DNA of 64,000 bases from Candidatus Heimdallarchaeota archaeon (lineage in GTDB: Archaea; Asgardarchaeota; Heimdallarchaeia; JABLTI01), in assembly GCA_019056785.1 (NCBI GenBank), contig DXJV01000085.1:1-64000 (forward strand), written 5' to 3'. Positions 9,654-18,636 of the stretch are shown here, piece by piece. Below the pieces are notes generated by a model. The model was not told where the DNA came from, ran no database searches, and worked only from the letters and a program-made list of their open reading frames with translations. Each line of letters opens with the position of its first letter. Positions within the stretch are counted from its first letter, which is position 1. A program made the translations under genes and the position numbers.

Positions 9654-9856
9654 CTTCTAAGAGTTTTTTAACTATAATGATTTAATGGTAGATGCTTGTA
9701 TATTAATTGATGTAATTACAAATCTATAATTTTCCTTTATTATTCATTTGCTCACTAGTTGTGAAATATTCATTATTGTTTGTGTTTTATTTATATGTTC
9801 ATATAAAAAACAATGGTTTTATATTAGTAGTAAACGAAATAGGAAAGTGAAGTAAT

Positions 9857-10813
9857 GTGGCCAATAAAGAACCCCAACAAATAGATCTATTCCACCGAAG
9901 AGTTCTCAAAGCTAAACCCTTCCTTAAATGGGCCGGTGGTAAAGGGCAATTATTACCAGAAATTGAGAAGAGGTTACCAAAAAAGATAAAGAATACTCGA
10001 AAGGTTGACAATTATGTTGAACCTTTTGTTGGGGGCGGAGCAGTATTCTTTTATTTAAACAATAATTATACCATTAAAAAAGCAACTTTGATTGATAATA
10101 ATAAGGAATTAATTATTGGATACAAAGTCATTCAAAATAACCCACAAGAGTTGATAGAACAATTAAGATCAATTGAAAGACAATATTTGAAAAAATCATC
10201 CACTGAAAGAGAACGTTTCTATTATGAACAAAGAGACAAGTATAATAAACAAATGCGAGATTTCGATTACCAACATTACTCTGAAGAATGGATCAAACGA
10301 GCAGTCTATCTAATTTTTCTCAACAGAACTTGCTACAATGGACTTTTCCGGCAGAATTCAAAAGGAGAATTTAATGTTCCGATGGGGAGGTATAAGAATC
10401 CAACCATTTGTGATGCTAAGAATATCTTAGAAGTGCATGAGTCATTGAAAAAAGCCACAATCATTTGTGGAGATTTCTCAGAAGCAGAACAATATATAAC
10501 TCAGGACTCATTTGTCTATTTCGACCCACCATACCGACCTTTGAGTAATACAGCAAATTTCACAGATTATTCGAATGCAGGCTTCACAGATGAAGAACAA
10601 AAGCGTTTGGCAGCATTCTATAAGAAAATGGATAAACGAGGAGCTTTTCTAATGTTAAGCAATTCAGATCCAAAGAATGAGGACCCCAACGATGACTTTT
10701 TTGACAAATTATACGCTGAATTTAATATTCAACGGGTGAAAGCAAAAAGAGCCATTAGTTGTAAAGGCACCGGAAGAGGGGAGATAACTGAGTTATTAAT
10801 TACAAATTATTAG
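9857..10813 (+). CDS. dam: Dam/DpnM-type DNA adenine N6-methyltransferase
   Basis: The product is 318 aa with a GTG start at 9857. Motif I is at the N-terminus (FLKWAGGKGQLLPEI, residues 22-36), followed by YVEPFVGGGAVFFYL. Motif IV is FDPPYRPLS with D223. This order (D12 class, alpha type) is that of Dam and DpnM, which methylate adenine in GATC. The specificity here is inferred from the family only. The gene begins ~200 bases after DUF1917 and is followed 62 bases on by an unknown gene that could be its restriction partner. Confidence 0.9.
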   Translation: MANKEPQQIDLFHRRVLKAKPFLKWAGGKGQLLPEIEKRLPKKIKNTRKVDNYVEPFVGGGAVFFYLNNNYTIKKATLIDNNKELIIGYKVIQNNPQELIEQLRSIERQYLKKSSTERERFYYEQRDKYNKQMRDFDYQHYSEEWIKRAVYLIFLNRTCYNGLFRQNSKGEFNVPMGRYKNPTICDAKNILEVHESLKKATIICGDFSEAEQYITQDSFVYFDPPYRPLSNTANFTDYSNAGFTDEEQKRLAAFYKKMDKRGAFLMLSNSDPKNEDPNDDFFDKLYAEFNIQRVKAKRAISCKGTGRGEITELLITNY

Positions 10814-10875
10814 ATTGTTATCTGGATCTTCTCTTCTCATTTATACTATTTTTTTTTACATCATTTGAATTTGAT

Positions 10876-11496
10876 ATGAAGCTAGAAGAAATGTTTGAAG
10901 TTATTAGAACTCTTGATTTCGATAAAAAATTACAAGTGAAAAGAGTTGATGATTGTTCCCTCTACGTTTTACGCCCTTCAAAAGTTTCAAGGCGCTTTAA
11001 AAATTACGACCCAAAAAGAAACTTTCAAGTTTGGCTTAAAGAGGGTAATGAAGAATCATTCAAACCCAATCACCTTCGAGTGCTTCTCGATTTGAATTTG
11101 AGAGTACGAAGTAATCCTGATTTGAAGGAAGTTCTCCTAGAAGCTTTTGATGCAATCTTTTATGGTGAAGATCCAATGAGTGCTATCAAGCCTTTACAAG
11201 GGATTCATTTTGAGCATTTTCTAAATCCTTTGCCTATTATTGCTCACATGTCGCAATTATTCATAATTGAACAAACTCTAGGGTACACTTCAGCAAAAAA
11301 AAGTAAATATGACCCCCCATCCTTATTCTATCAAGGGTGGGTTCGCTCTTTTATTGATGGATCTCGAGAAATTGATCAGTTATGTATGAGCGCAAGTAGA
11401 AGACAACCACCATCAATAAAATACACCAAACTCGAGAATAAAAATAGGAAGGAATATTTAGAAAATCCTCCAAAGTTATGGTATTTAAAGAAATAA
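10876..11496 (+). CDS. unknown protein next to the Dam-type methylase; candidate R-M partner
   Basis: The product is 206 aa and not recognised. It is soluble, with an alpha/beta N-terminal half (VKRVDDCSLYVLRPS, then a VWLKEGNEESFKPNHLRVL block) and a helical C-terminal half. There is no obvious PD-(D/E)xK or HNH motif, although RVLLDLNLRVRS and several conserved-looking acidic positions exist. It sits between two DNA methylase genes on the same strand (62 bases after one, 56 before the other). That suggests a restriction or specificity role, which remains speculative. Confidence 0.6.
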   Translation: MKLEEMFEVIRTLDFDKKLQVKRVDDCSLYVLRPSKVSRRFKNYDPKRNFQVWLKEGNEESFKPNHLRVLLDLNLRVRSNPDLKEVLLEAFDAIFYGEDPMSAIKPLQGIHFEHFLNPLPIIAHMSQLFIIEQTLGYTSAKKSKYDPPSLFYQGWVRSFIDGSREIDQLCMSASRRQPPSIKYTKLENKNRKEYLENPPKLWYLKK

Positions 11497-11552
11497 AACA
11501 AAATCAATTAAAGCTTGAAAGATTTTAGTTAGATTGTGGTGTTTTTATCTTC

Positions 11553-12476
11553 ATGTGTCAAGAATATATTGAAATGATGGCTGTAACTGGAAAAGATTTC
11601 TCAACATTTAAACAAGCAAATAAAAAAGTGGTTATAGACGATGTTGAAATTGAAATTGGAGCTTATAAGAAAATCACCGAATTGCAACCAAAAGATTTCG
11701 CGTTAGAAATAACCAATGTTTGGAGCTTCCCAAAACGAGGGAAGTGGGCTACACACTATCTCAATGCTAAATATCGGGGTAATTGGGCTCCCCAAGTACC
11801 GAGGAATCTTATTTTAAGATATTCTAAAGAAGGTGAGATTGTACTCGATCCCTTTGTTGGCTCAGGGACAACATTAATAGAATGCAAACTAACGAACCGT
11901 CGGGGAATAGGAATTGATATCAATCGTGAAGCAGTGATGCTTGCCTTGGACAGATTAGACTTTGAGACATTACACGATGATTACCTTGAGCAAAAAGTCT
12001 TTCAAGGAGACGCCCGGAACTTGAATTTTCTAACAGATGAAAGCATTGACTTGATTGTTACTCATCCTCCTTATGCTAATATTATTGGTTACTCAAAACT
12101 ATCAAAAAAAGAGGGTGACCTTTCAAAAGTAAGTTCGATAGATGAATTCTGTGAAGAAATGACAAAAGTTGCTAAAGAATTTTTTCGCGTGCTCAAACCT
12201 GGGAGGTATTGTGCCATATTAATTGGTGACACCCGCCGGCAAAAACACCAAGTGCTAATTTCTTTTCGAGTGATGGAGAAATTTCTCGAGGTAGGATTCG
12301 CTTTGAAAGAGGACATCATTAAAATTCAACATAATACTAAAACTGAGCACCTGTGGCGAAAGCAATCCATTAAAAGTAACTTCCTTCTTTTAGCTTATGA
12401 GCACTTGTTTATTTTTCGTAAGCCTGAAGCAAAAGAAACTGAACGCCGCGTTCGAGAAAGTAAGAAATGGTGGTAA
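11553..12476 (+). CDS. SAM-dependent DNA methyltransferase with HPPY motif
   Basis: The product is 307 aa; ATG at 11577 is a possible later start. The SAM-binding block LDPFVGSGTTLIE (residues ~98-110) precedes the catalytic block VTHPPYANIIGYS (~169-181), the motif order of Trm11-like and gamma-type enzymes. The usual (D/N/S)PP(Y/W) tetrad reads HPPY (171-174). The upstream WATHYLNAKYRGNWAPQ stretch is typical of archaeal and bacterial DNA methylases of this class. It probably modifies adenine N6 or cytosine N4 in DNA; the target is unknown. It converges on the PIN gene. Confidence 0.8.
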   Translation: MCQEYIEMMAVTGKDFSTFKQANKKVVIDDVEIEIGAYKKITELQPKDFALEITNVWSFPKRGKWATHYLNAKYRGNWAPQVPRNLILRYSKEGEIVLDPFVGSGTTLIECKLTNRRGIGIDINREAVMLALDRLDFETLHDDYLEQKVFQGDARNLNFLTDESIDLIVTHPPYANIIGYSKLSKKEGDLSKVSSIDEFCEEMTKVAKEFFRVLKPGRYCAILIGDTRRQKHQVLISFRVMEKFLEVGFALKEDIIKIQHNTKTEHLWRKQSIKSNFLLLAYEHLFIFRKPEAKETERRVRESKKWW

Positions 12477-12498
12477 TGTTATTCTTTGCTGATTGTTC

Positions 12499-13584
12499 TT
12501 ATGTTTCATTTAATTTTCTGGTAGTAGAAATAAGAGTTGTAATTCTTTTTTCAAATTGTTTGTCAAAGCAGAGAAATTCCAGTCGTTTATTTTCCCAGTC
12601 GTTATGTTCTTTTCCTTTATAATAAATTCTGAATTGAATATTATAGCTATTGATTCTTATAGTTCCTAGGAATAGAGTTAATTGATAAATTAATTTTGCC
12701 CCATTTTCTATATTGCAGTGTAGTTTTTGTGGAATTTCTTGTGGTACCTTAACTTTAATGCTTTCAAATCGATCCTTTGCCAAAGCAAAAGATTGATCAT
12801 CAGAAGTAATGTAGATAAATTTTACATCTTTTAATGAACTTTTATACTCTTCATATTCATTTATTATCGCTTGATCTTTGAGGTTTTTATCCTTCATTAT
12901 TTCATATTTCTCTTCCCCTCTTATTCTACTTTCTAATTGGGTGTAGGATTCTTCTAACGTTTTTAATTCTGAATAAATAGAATATGCTAATCTTGCTTTT
13001 CTGTCGATTTTTTCTGGGAGATAAAAATTTAGTTTCTTTAGTTTATTATTTAATTCTACTATTCCTTTACTACTTTCATTTCGCAAGAAAGCATCTCTTT
13101 CTACTAGCACCCAATTTGAGATTATATAGCTAAGAAAATTTCTCATTTGGAGGTTTTCTTTAGATGAAAATTCCTCTTCGACATAGCTACTCATTAGATT
13201 GTCTATAAGTTGATTTGTATCGAGGGCAATCAAAACCCTTTTTCGTCTATTCATTCTTTTTTTTGGTTGAAGATAGCTTTTAATCTCATTTATTAAAACA
13301 TCAATCCCTTCCGGCATTAATAATCCTGCAGAAACAACTGCTTTTTTTATGTCGTCAAATTGCGGCAATTCTTCTTGGGCTTTTTTGGAGAGTCCATACT
13401 CTTTAATTAATGTGTCAATGGATTTTTCCCAATCACTAGGTGTGGTGTTCAAATGCAATTCATTGTAATCTATGTTATACTCGAAAATTTTCTCTTTTGT
13501 GAGGGACATTAAAGATATCTTCTTTTTCCCTTTTGCACTTAATTCATTTAGTATTATTTGGATTTCAGGGTAAGAAATAATCAT
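12499..13584 (-). CDS. PIN-like domain ribonuclease, partner of a CARF-like protein
   Basis: The product is 361 aa. After a helical N-terminal region (1-110), a PIN-like core begins with VLIALDTNQLID (D122), has acidic residues in the middle, KDQAIINEYEEY (D237) and the closing ITSDDQSFA strand (D262/D263). These are the four positions that hold metal in PIN nucleases. A basic linker (QPKKRMNRRKR) comes just before the core. The stop overlaps the CARF-like start by 4 bases on the shared reverse transcript (ATGA), so the two are translationally coupled. RNA cleavage is expected from the family; control by a cyclic nucleotide through the partner is inference. Confidence 0.68.
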   Translation of the reverse strand: MIISYPEIQIILNELSAKGKKKISLMSLTKEKIFEYNIDYNELHLNTTPSDWEKSIDTLIKEYGLSKKAQEELPQFDDIKKAVVSAGLLMPEGIDVLINEIKSYLQPKKRMNRRKRVLIALDTNQLIDNLMSSYVEEEFSSKENLQMRNFLSYIISNWVLVERDAFLRNESSKGIVELNNKLKKLNFYLPEKIDRKARLAYSIYSELKTLEESYTQLESRIRGEEKYEIMKDKNLKDQAIINEYEEYKSSLKDVKFIYITSDDQSFALAKDRFESIKVKVPQEIPQKLHCNIENGAKLIYQLTLFLGTIRINSYNIQFRIYYKGKEHNDWENKRLEFLCFDKQFEKRITTLISTTRKLNET

Positions 13585-14096
13585 TGAAACACTTCCATTA
13601 AGTCAACGCAGTTAAAATTCGTCCGAGGAATTTCGGAATACCATTTATTTTGATATTTTTCACTATCCCTTAAATGCCAGTAAATTATGTGTTGAAGAGT
13701 GATATTTTTGAATTGCTCTTTTCTTCTAAGAATTTTTATTGCAAATAAAACCCCAGAAATACTCATCGTCTTCCTCCCAGGAGTAATATCAATAACCAGT
13801 GTTTTTTTGTTATCACTCTTCTCCATGACTAAGTCAACTAGCATGTCAATATTTTTCTTAATTTCCCATTCAGAGATTATACCAGAGTTAATTTTGCATT
13901 GGCCATCAAGAAATTCATCCACCAAGGCTTGAATTGAATTCTTGATCTTATCTGAAATTAGCTCTTTGTCTGAAAATAGTAAGACTATTTCTGAAGGGAT
14001 AATCTTCTTTTTATCAATAGACGCCCAAATCGAATTAACAATTGAAAAACGGTTTACTCCACATAAAATCCAATAGGTACAATTTTCTACAGACAA
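13581..14096 (-). CDS. small CARF-like sensor protein
   Basis: The product is 171 aa. It has a Rossmann-like beginning (YWILCGVNRFSIVNSI), a strand ending VLLFSDKE, and the block LVIDITPGRKTMSISG at ~100-115. That block corresponds to the ligand-contacting DxTxGxKxMS motif of CARF domains in type III CRISPR ancillary proteins. No effector domain is attached; the PIN nuclease is encoded by the next gene with ATGA overlap. It would sense cyclic oligoadenylate or a similar molecule. CARF assignment is by motif and fold pattern only. Confidence 0.62.
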   Translation of the reverse strand: MSVENCTYWILCGVNRFSIVNSIWASIDKKKIIPSEIVLLFSDKELISDKIKNSIQALVDEFLDGQCKINSGIISEWEIKKNIDMLVDLVMEKSDNKKTLVIDITPGRKTMSISGVLFAIKILRRKEQFKNITLQHIIYWHLRDSEKYQNKWYSEIPRTNFNCVDLMEVFQ

Positions 14097-14187
14097 TAAT
14101 TTGACCTCTGCTCACTTTCAACAAATAATTGTCAAAATGAAATAAAAAAGTTACTGTGAGTAAAAAGCGAAAAAAAGATTGTCTGTT

Positions 14188-14853
14188 TTATTTAGAAAAT
14201 ATGCGCGCAAAAAGCCGTCCGGTATTAGTGAGTTTTACAGTTTTATTTCGACCATCTATCGAAATTACAATCAACTCTTTTTGAGCCAGCTGCTTTAAAT
14301 GATAACTAATATTTTGTTTTGAAATCTGAAGCGCCTCATTTAAGGCAGAATTTGCTCGTTCAATTAAGCCATTTTCATGATAAATAAATGAGAGAATTTT
14401 TCGTTGCGTTTCCTCGAGTTCATGAATACTTGTTTTTGGAACTGGTAACTCAATAGTTAATTCTTTAACCCCTTTTCCTTTATTTCTAGGAATATTGCCA
14501 TCTTGAATATAATAGACATTAACCCCCAAAATGTAACCTGCTAAAAGTGCAGCAGAAGCCATTACTTTTGTGCCACCGGTAAGGTTAATGGAGATATTGT
14601 CTTTTTTGTGTTGCTTATGGAGATCCATAATTGTAATTACGACACTCTCAAGATCAAAGGCATCAACTTCGTGAATTTCACATTTAATCTCCATTTCTTC
14701 AACAACTTTTGCAATCTCTGAAGAATTTTTCCTAGAACCATCATCATTACTGCAAAGTAAAATTAACTTGTCAACAGGATAAACATTAACCCCAAGGAAA
14801 ATGGGTTCTTTTGTCAATCCGACAGTGGCAATATGCACTTCCATCGTCTTCAA
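14188..14853 (-). CDS. Csa3-like CARF-wHTH transcription regulator
   Basis: The product is 221 aa. The N-terminal CARF domain (1-~135) has VHIATVGLT at the first strand and the ligand motif NLTGGTKVMAS (90-100). The C-terminal winged helix (~148-221) has ISKQNISYHLKQLAQKELI. This is the architecture of Csa3 and related archaeal regulators. It is the first gene of the reverse trio (91 bases before the CARF-like gene) and is divergent from viperin, with 107 bases between the start codons. That places it to control both directions. No cas genes are nearby, so it may serve the island rather than CRISPR. Confidence 0.8.
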   Translation of the reverse strand: MKTMEVHIATVGLTKEPIFLGVNVYPVDKLILLCSNDDGSRKNSSEIAKVVEEMEIKCEIHEVDAFDLESVVITIMDLHKQHKKDNISINLTGGTKVMASAALLAGYILGVNVYYIQDGNIPRNKGKGVKELTIELPVPKTSIHELEETQRKILSFIYHENGLIERANSALNEALQISKQNISYHLKQLAQKELIVISIDGRNKTVKLTNTGRLFARIFSK

Positions 14854-14910
14854 AGTCCTTTTTTCTCTCTTAGACTATTAACAGTTATCTTTTATGATAA
14901 AAATCAAACT

Positions 14911-14946
14911 TTTATTATAAAAGGTTTTCTTTAAATATTAAATATA
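14911..14946 (+). promoter_or_regulatory. TATA-like promoter for the viperin operon
   Basis: The 107-base divergent region contains two TATA-like stretches, TTATAAAA near 14914-14922 and TTTAAATATTAAATAT at 14930-14945. The second is centred ~24-26 bases before the viperin ATG, the usual TATA-to-start-site distance. No Shine-Dalgarno precedes the ATG, so the mRNA may be leaderless. Prediction from spacing only. Confidence 0.45.
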
Positions 14947-14960
14947 CTTCATTACTAATC

Positions 14961-15854
14961 ATGAAACGCGGAAATTTAGAGATAAAAAAACCAATCAGCG
15001 TCAATTGGCATTTTTGGCCTTGGTGTAATATGAAATGCCGGTTTTGCTTTGCAACATTTAATGATGTCAAAAAAGTTCTACCAAAAAAGATGGCATTATG
15101 TGTTCCAAAGATGTTAAGAGACGCAGGAACAGAAAAAATAACTTTTGTAGGTGGGGAGCCAATGCTTTGTCCTTACTTGGGCGAATTATTAATTGAAGCA
15201 AAAAAGCAGGGATTAAAAACAAAAATAGTTTCTAATGGGACAGGTTTCACAAAAGAATTTTTGATAAAGTATTCTCAGTTCATTGATCAAGTTTCTCTAA
15301 GTATTGATAGTGCCAGCAACCAAATTGAAAAAGAATTGGGTAGAGGTTGGGGGGCACATGTCGACAAGATTCTCAAGGTGAGCAAATTGCTAAAAGAATT
15401 TCATATTCCAATGCAAATCAATACAACGGTAACAAAACTAACCTATACTGAAGATTTACATGAACTTATTAAAGCGCTTCAACCGTTTCGATGGAAAGTT
15501 TTTCAAGTATTAAAAATAGAAGGGCAAAATGATGGTCGAGTTGAAGAATTGTTAATAACAAAAACCGAATATGAAGAGTTTAAATTACGTCACAAAGATA
15601 TTCCGATAGCCGTTTTTGAAGATAATGAACTAATAACCGGCTCGTATATAATGCTGGACCCAGTAGGTCGGTTCTTTGATGATACCACAGGAAAACATGT
15701 TTATAGTGAGTCAATCTTCTCGGTAGGAGTGCAAAAAGCCTTCAGCCAAATCACCTGGGAGTCGCAAAAATTCTTGAAAAGAGGAGGACTATATTTTCAA
15801 AGTCCACTAAAAAAAAGTTTTAATAGTTATAATGGAAACATAATAAGGTCTTAA
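14961..15854 (+). CDS. viperin (radical SAM antiviral nucleotide dehydratase)
   Basis: The product is 297 aa. The radical-SAM cluster motif is C22-x3-C26-x2-C29 (WCNMKCRFCF). VGGEP (63-67) contacts SAM, and SNGT and SIDS follow as in the family. The decisive marks are viperin-specific: SVNWH before the cluster, RWKVFQVLKIEGQN (177-190), SYIMLD, and FLKRGG near the end, all matching animal viperin in order and spacing. Viperins convert CTP, GTP or UTP to 3'-deoxy-3',4'-didehydro nucleotides that terminate viral RNA chains. There is no N-terminal amphipathic helix, as in prokaryotic viperins. It leads an operon with the helicase (16 bases on). Which NTP is used cannot be read. Confidence 0.93.
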   Translation: MKRGNLEIKKPISVNWHFWPWCNMKCRFCFATFNDVKKVLPKKMALCVPKMLRDAGTEKITFVGGEPMLCPYLGELLIEAKKQGLKTKIVSNGTGFTKEFLIKYSQFIDQVSLSIDSASNQIEKELGRGWGAHVDKILKVSKLLKEFHIPMQINTTVTKLTYTEDLHELIKALQPFRWKVFQVLKIEGQNDGRVEELLITKTEYEEFKLRHKDIPIAVFEDNELITGSYIMLDPVGRFFDDTTGKHVYSESIFSVGVQKAFSQITWESQKFLKRGGLYFQSPLKKSFNSYNGNIIRS

Positions 15855-15870
15855 AGGAGTTTATGAGAGA

Positions 15871-18630
15871 ATGTCAGAATTATTCTATCGAAACTTACCG
15901 GGGGTAAACTCTGATACACAAGCCCAAAAACTTATGCATCTCACCTATGAGAGTTTAGAACCATATTTCAATTATTTTCATAAATGTCGGAAAAAAATAG
16001 AGCAAAAAACAATTGAAATGACTCTCGTAAAAGTGGACTTGGAAGAAATAATCTCTGAGGAAATTTCTGTAATAAAAAGCGAACTTGTGGATGAAGAGCT
16101 AAGCTTTGAAGAAATTGAGTCTACCTTGAATTTTGAAATATACCTGGATAAAAGATTAATAAAATTTGCCAAAAAAGTTCGTAAAGAAAAATTCTTTGTT
16201 TATCAAATCGTAGAAAAAGATGATGAGTCATTTGCGAAAGAGAAAGAATCGTTTCTAAATTCTGAAGAAGTTTATTTTCATAAGAAATTTAGCAATAATA
16301 AATGTCGAATTGTTGGAATTTATGAACCATATAATTTAGTTGCTTTAGATAGAGTGTCTAAAGAGTTTAAAAATAAGGAACAAATAACGGTTTATGCAAG
16401 AGCAAGCATGTATGTTCTCGATATGATCTCAAAATCATTAAGATTCCTCCAAGATAAACCACAAGCACATAATCGTAATTTGATTAAATTGTTTGAAGAC
16501 AAAAAGTATGTTAATTTTGCGGATACGATTTTAACAAAATTTGTAGAAGATGATGAATGGCTCTTTCTAACAGAACTTGGGAGAAAAGGGACTAAAGAAC
16601 AAAGGGATTTTGTAAATATTGCTTTAACGACTTCTGATTTTGCAATATTAGAAGGTCCTCCTGGGTCAGGGAAAACTACAACAATTTGTGAGATAATCTA
16701 CCAAGGGATAAAACGTGGTAAAAGAATCTTACTTGTTGCTTCTACTCATGTTGCAGTAGATAATGTTCTAGAGAAATTATTTGATGAAGAAAAGGACTAT
16801 TACAACAAAGTTAAAGAAACAATTTTACCGATAAGAATTGGTAAACAAGACAATTGGAAAATTTCAGAGCTGGCTTCGCAGTTTCAGTTTGAAAATTTCT
16901 GGGAAGAAGAAAAAAACAGATTAATCACTTCGTTAACAAAATTAAAGGTCAAAACTCCTGCTCAAGAAGCTTTTCTAAGTTTGTTAAAACAAAAAGAAAA
17001 AAGTAAATTTGTTTCTAAATCTTTTTTAAATGCTGCAAATTTGGTCTGTGGTACCACTATAGGTATTCTAATGCACCCTGAATTAAGAAAAGTTAGATCT
17101 AAAGAAGCCATTACGCGCCCCTTTGACATGTTAATTTTGGATGAAGCTAGCAAAACAACCTTTCAAGAATTCCTTGTTCCGGCTTTAGCTGCAAAAACTT
17201 TTATTATCGTCGGAGACGTAATGCAATTACCCCCTTATGTTGAAGAAGAAGGTGTTTCATCAAACCTTGAATTTCTCTCTGAAAATAAAAATCACGATTT
17301 AGTTAATTTACATTTTAATTTAGACTCAATATATAAAAGGCATCTAAAAATTCCAAAAAGATGCTTAATCATCACTAAAAACACAAATGATTATCAACGA
17401 TACAAGTTACTTGAACAATATTATGATCGTAGTATTGCTTTTCTATACGAAGAAGATGAAACAATCGATCTTGCGACATTATGGGGTGCAGAATTTATAA
17501 TTGGAACAGAAGGAGCAATTAAAAAACATCAAGCGATTCTTCCTATAAGTTTGAGTTTTGTTAAAGAAAATTCAAATGATCTTTTGAAACCCATTGATTT
17601 TAAAGAATTAAGGCTTGAGCATTTTCAATTTACAAATAATTATTTTAAAGATAAATTCTTGAAAGAACAATCTATAAATTTTCGCCGTCAAGATGAATCA
17701 TGGGCTCATGGAATTAGCTGGCGATTAAATCGCTCATTTGAACATAGATTTCTTCAAGAAAATTTCTACGATTTGGAAATCGAGAAAAGACTTCCAAAAT
17801 GGTTAGAAGAAGATGAATTAAATGAAATCAAATTTTTCCTTGAAGATATAAAGAAAATTTCTTATCCTTCAGTTATTGAATTATTGCAAAAAGGTTTCAA
17901 AAGAAAATACCGAAAAGAAAATACTGTGCTTACTGAAGGGTTTAATGAAAGGGATCTCAAATTACGGCATCGAAAATTAATTTACCAACACAGAATGCAT
18001 CCTGACATTTCTGCTTTTTCCAGAGAAAATTTCTATGACAAAAAGGCACTTTTAGACTTTCCGGGGATTGAGGGAGAGAGAGCTCATACAATTAGAGATT
18101 ATCAGTATCATCTTTATTGGGTAGACGTTAAAGTGCCTTCAAGATACAAGTCGCGAAATGTAAATTTGAATAAATATGAAATTAAAGCTATTTTGCAAGA
18201 ACTGGGTTATCTTGAAAAATGGTTAATAAATAATCCAAAACCAAAGAATCGATTTTGGACAATTGCAATTCTTCCATTCTATAAAGCACAAGAAAACCTC
18301 TTGAGAGAACAATTACGGAAAAAATTTAAATCAAAGAGATTTCGAACATTTGTAGATAGGAAAAACAGAATTCGAATTGAACTATGCGTTATAGACAGAT
18401 TTCAAGGGCATGAAGCAGATTTCGTTTTTCTTTCTATGGTTCAAAATAGACGTGTCGGTTTTCTTGATTGCCCTAATAGATTAAATGTCGCTCTAACTAG
18501 AGGAAAATATCAAGTACTAATAGTTGGAGACAATAAATTTTTTGCCAGCGAAAATCATCGTTCTGATATTTTAAGAAAATTGGCTCGAACAACAAAATGC
18601 CTAAAAAGGATTTACAAATATGGGAGTTGA
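15871..18630 (+). CDS. Upf1/DNA2-like SF1 helicase
   Basis: The product is 919 aa. Helicase motifs appear in order: Walker A GPPGSGKTT (262-270), motif Ib-like VASTHVAVDNVL, Walker B LDEAS (D424), motif III GDVMQLPPY, motif IV-like YQHRMHPDIS, and motifs V/VI IDRFQGHEADFV and NRLNVALTRGK. This is the COG1112 (Upf1/DNA2/NAM7) group. The 260-residue N-terminal part is helical and unassigned; an insert of ~200 residues lies between motifs III and IV. AAAGGAG precedes the ATG. Followed by the unknown gene after 6 bases. It likely unwinds RNA or DNA for the PLD nuclease downstream, in the manner proposed for Mokosh. Confidence 0.9.
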   Translation: MSELFYRNLPGVNSDTQAQKLMHLTYESLEPYFNYFHKCRKKIEQKTIEMTLVKVDLEEIISEEISVIKSELVDEELSFEEIESTLNFEIYLDKRLIKFAKKVRKEKFFVYQIVEKDDESFAKEKESFLNSEEVYFHKKFSNNKCRIVGIYEPYNLVALDRVSKEFKNKEQITVYARASMYVLDMISKSLRFLQDKPQAHNRNLIKLFEDKKYVNFADTILTKFVEDDEWLFLTELGRKGTKEQRDFVNIALTTSDFAILEGPPGSGKTTTICEIIYQGIKRGKRILLVASTHVAVDNVLEKLFDEEKDYYNKVKETILPIRIGKQDNWKISELASQFQFENFWEEEKNRLITSLTKLKVKTPAQEAFLSLLKQKEKSKFVSKSFLNAANLVCGTTIGILMHPELRKVRSKEAITRPFDMLILDEASKTTFQEFLVPALAAKTFIIVGDVMQLPPYVEEEGVSSNLEFLSENKNHDLVNLHFNLDSIYKRHLKIPKRCLIITKNTNDYQRYKLLEQYYDRSIAFLYEEDETIDLATLWGAEFIIGTEGAIKKHQAILPISLSFVKENSNDLLKPIDFKELRLEHFQFTNNYFKDKFLKEQSINFRRQDESWAHGISWRLNRSFEHRFLQENFYDLEIEKRLPKWLEEDELNEIKFFLEDIKKISYPSVIELLQKGFKRKYRKENTVLTEGFNERDLKLRHRKLIYQHRMHPDISAFSRENFYDKKALLDFPGIEGERAHTIRDYQYHLYWVDVKVPSRYKSRNVNLNKYEIKAILQELGYLEKWLINNPKPKNRFWTIAILPFYKAQENLLREQLRKKFKSKRFRTFVDRKNRIRIELCVIDRFQGHEADFVFLSMVQNRRVGFLDCPNRLNVALTRGKYQVLIVGDNKFFASENHRSDILRKLARTTKCLKRIYKYGS

Positions 18631-18636
18631 GATTAA

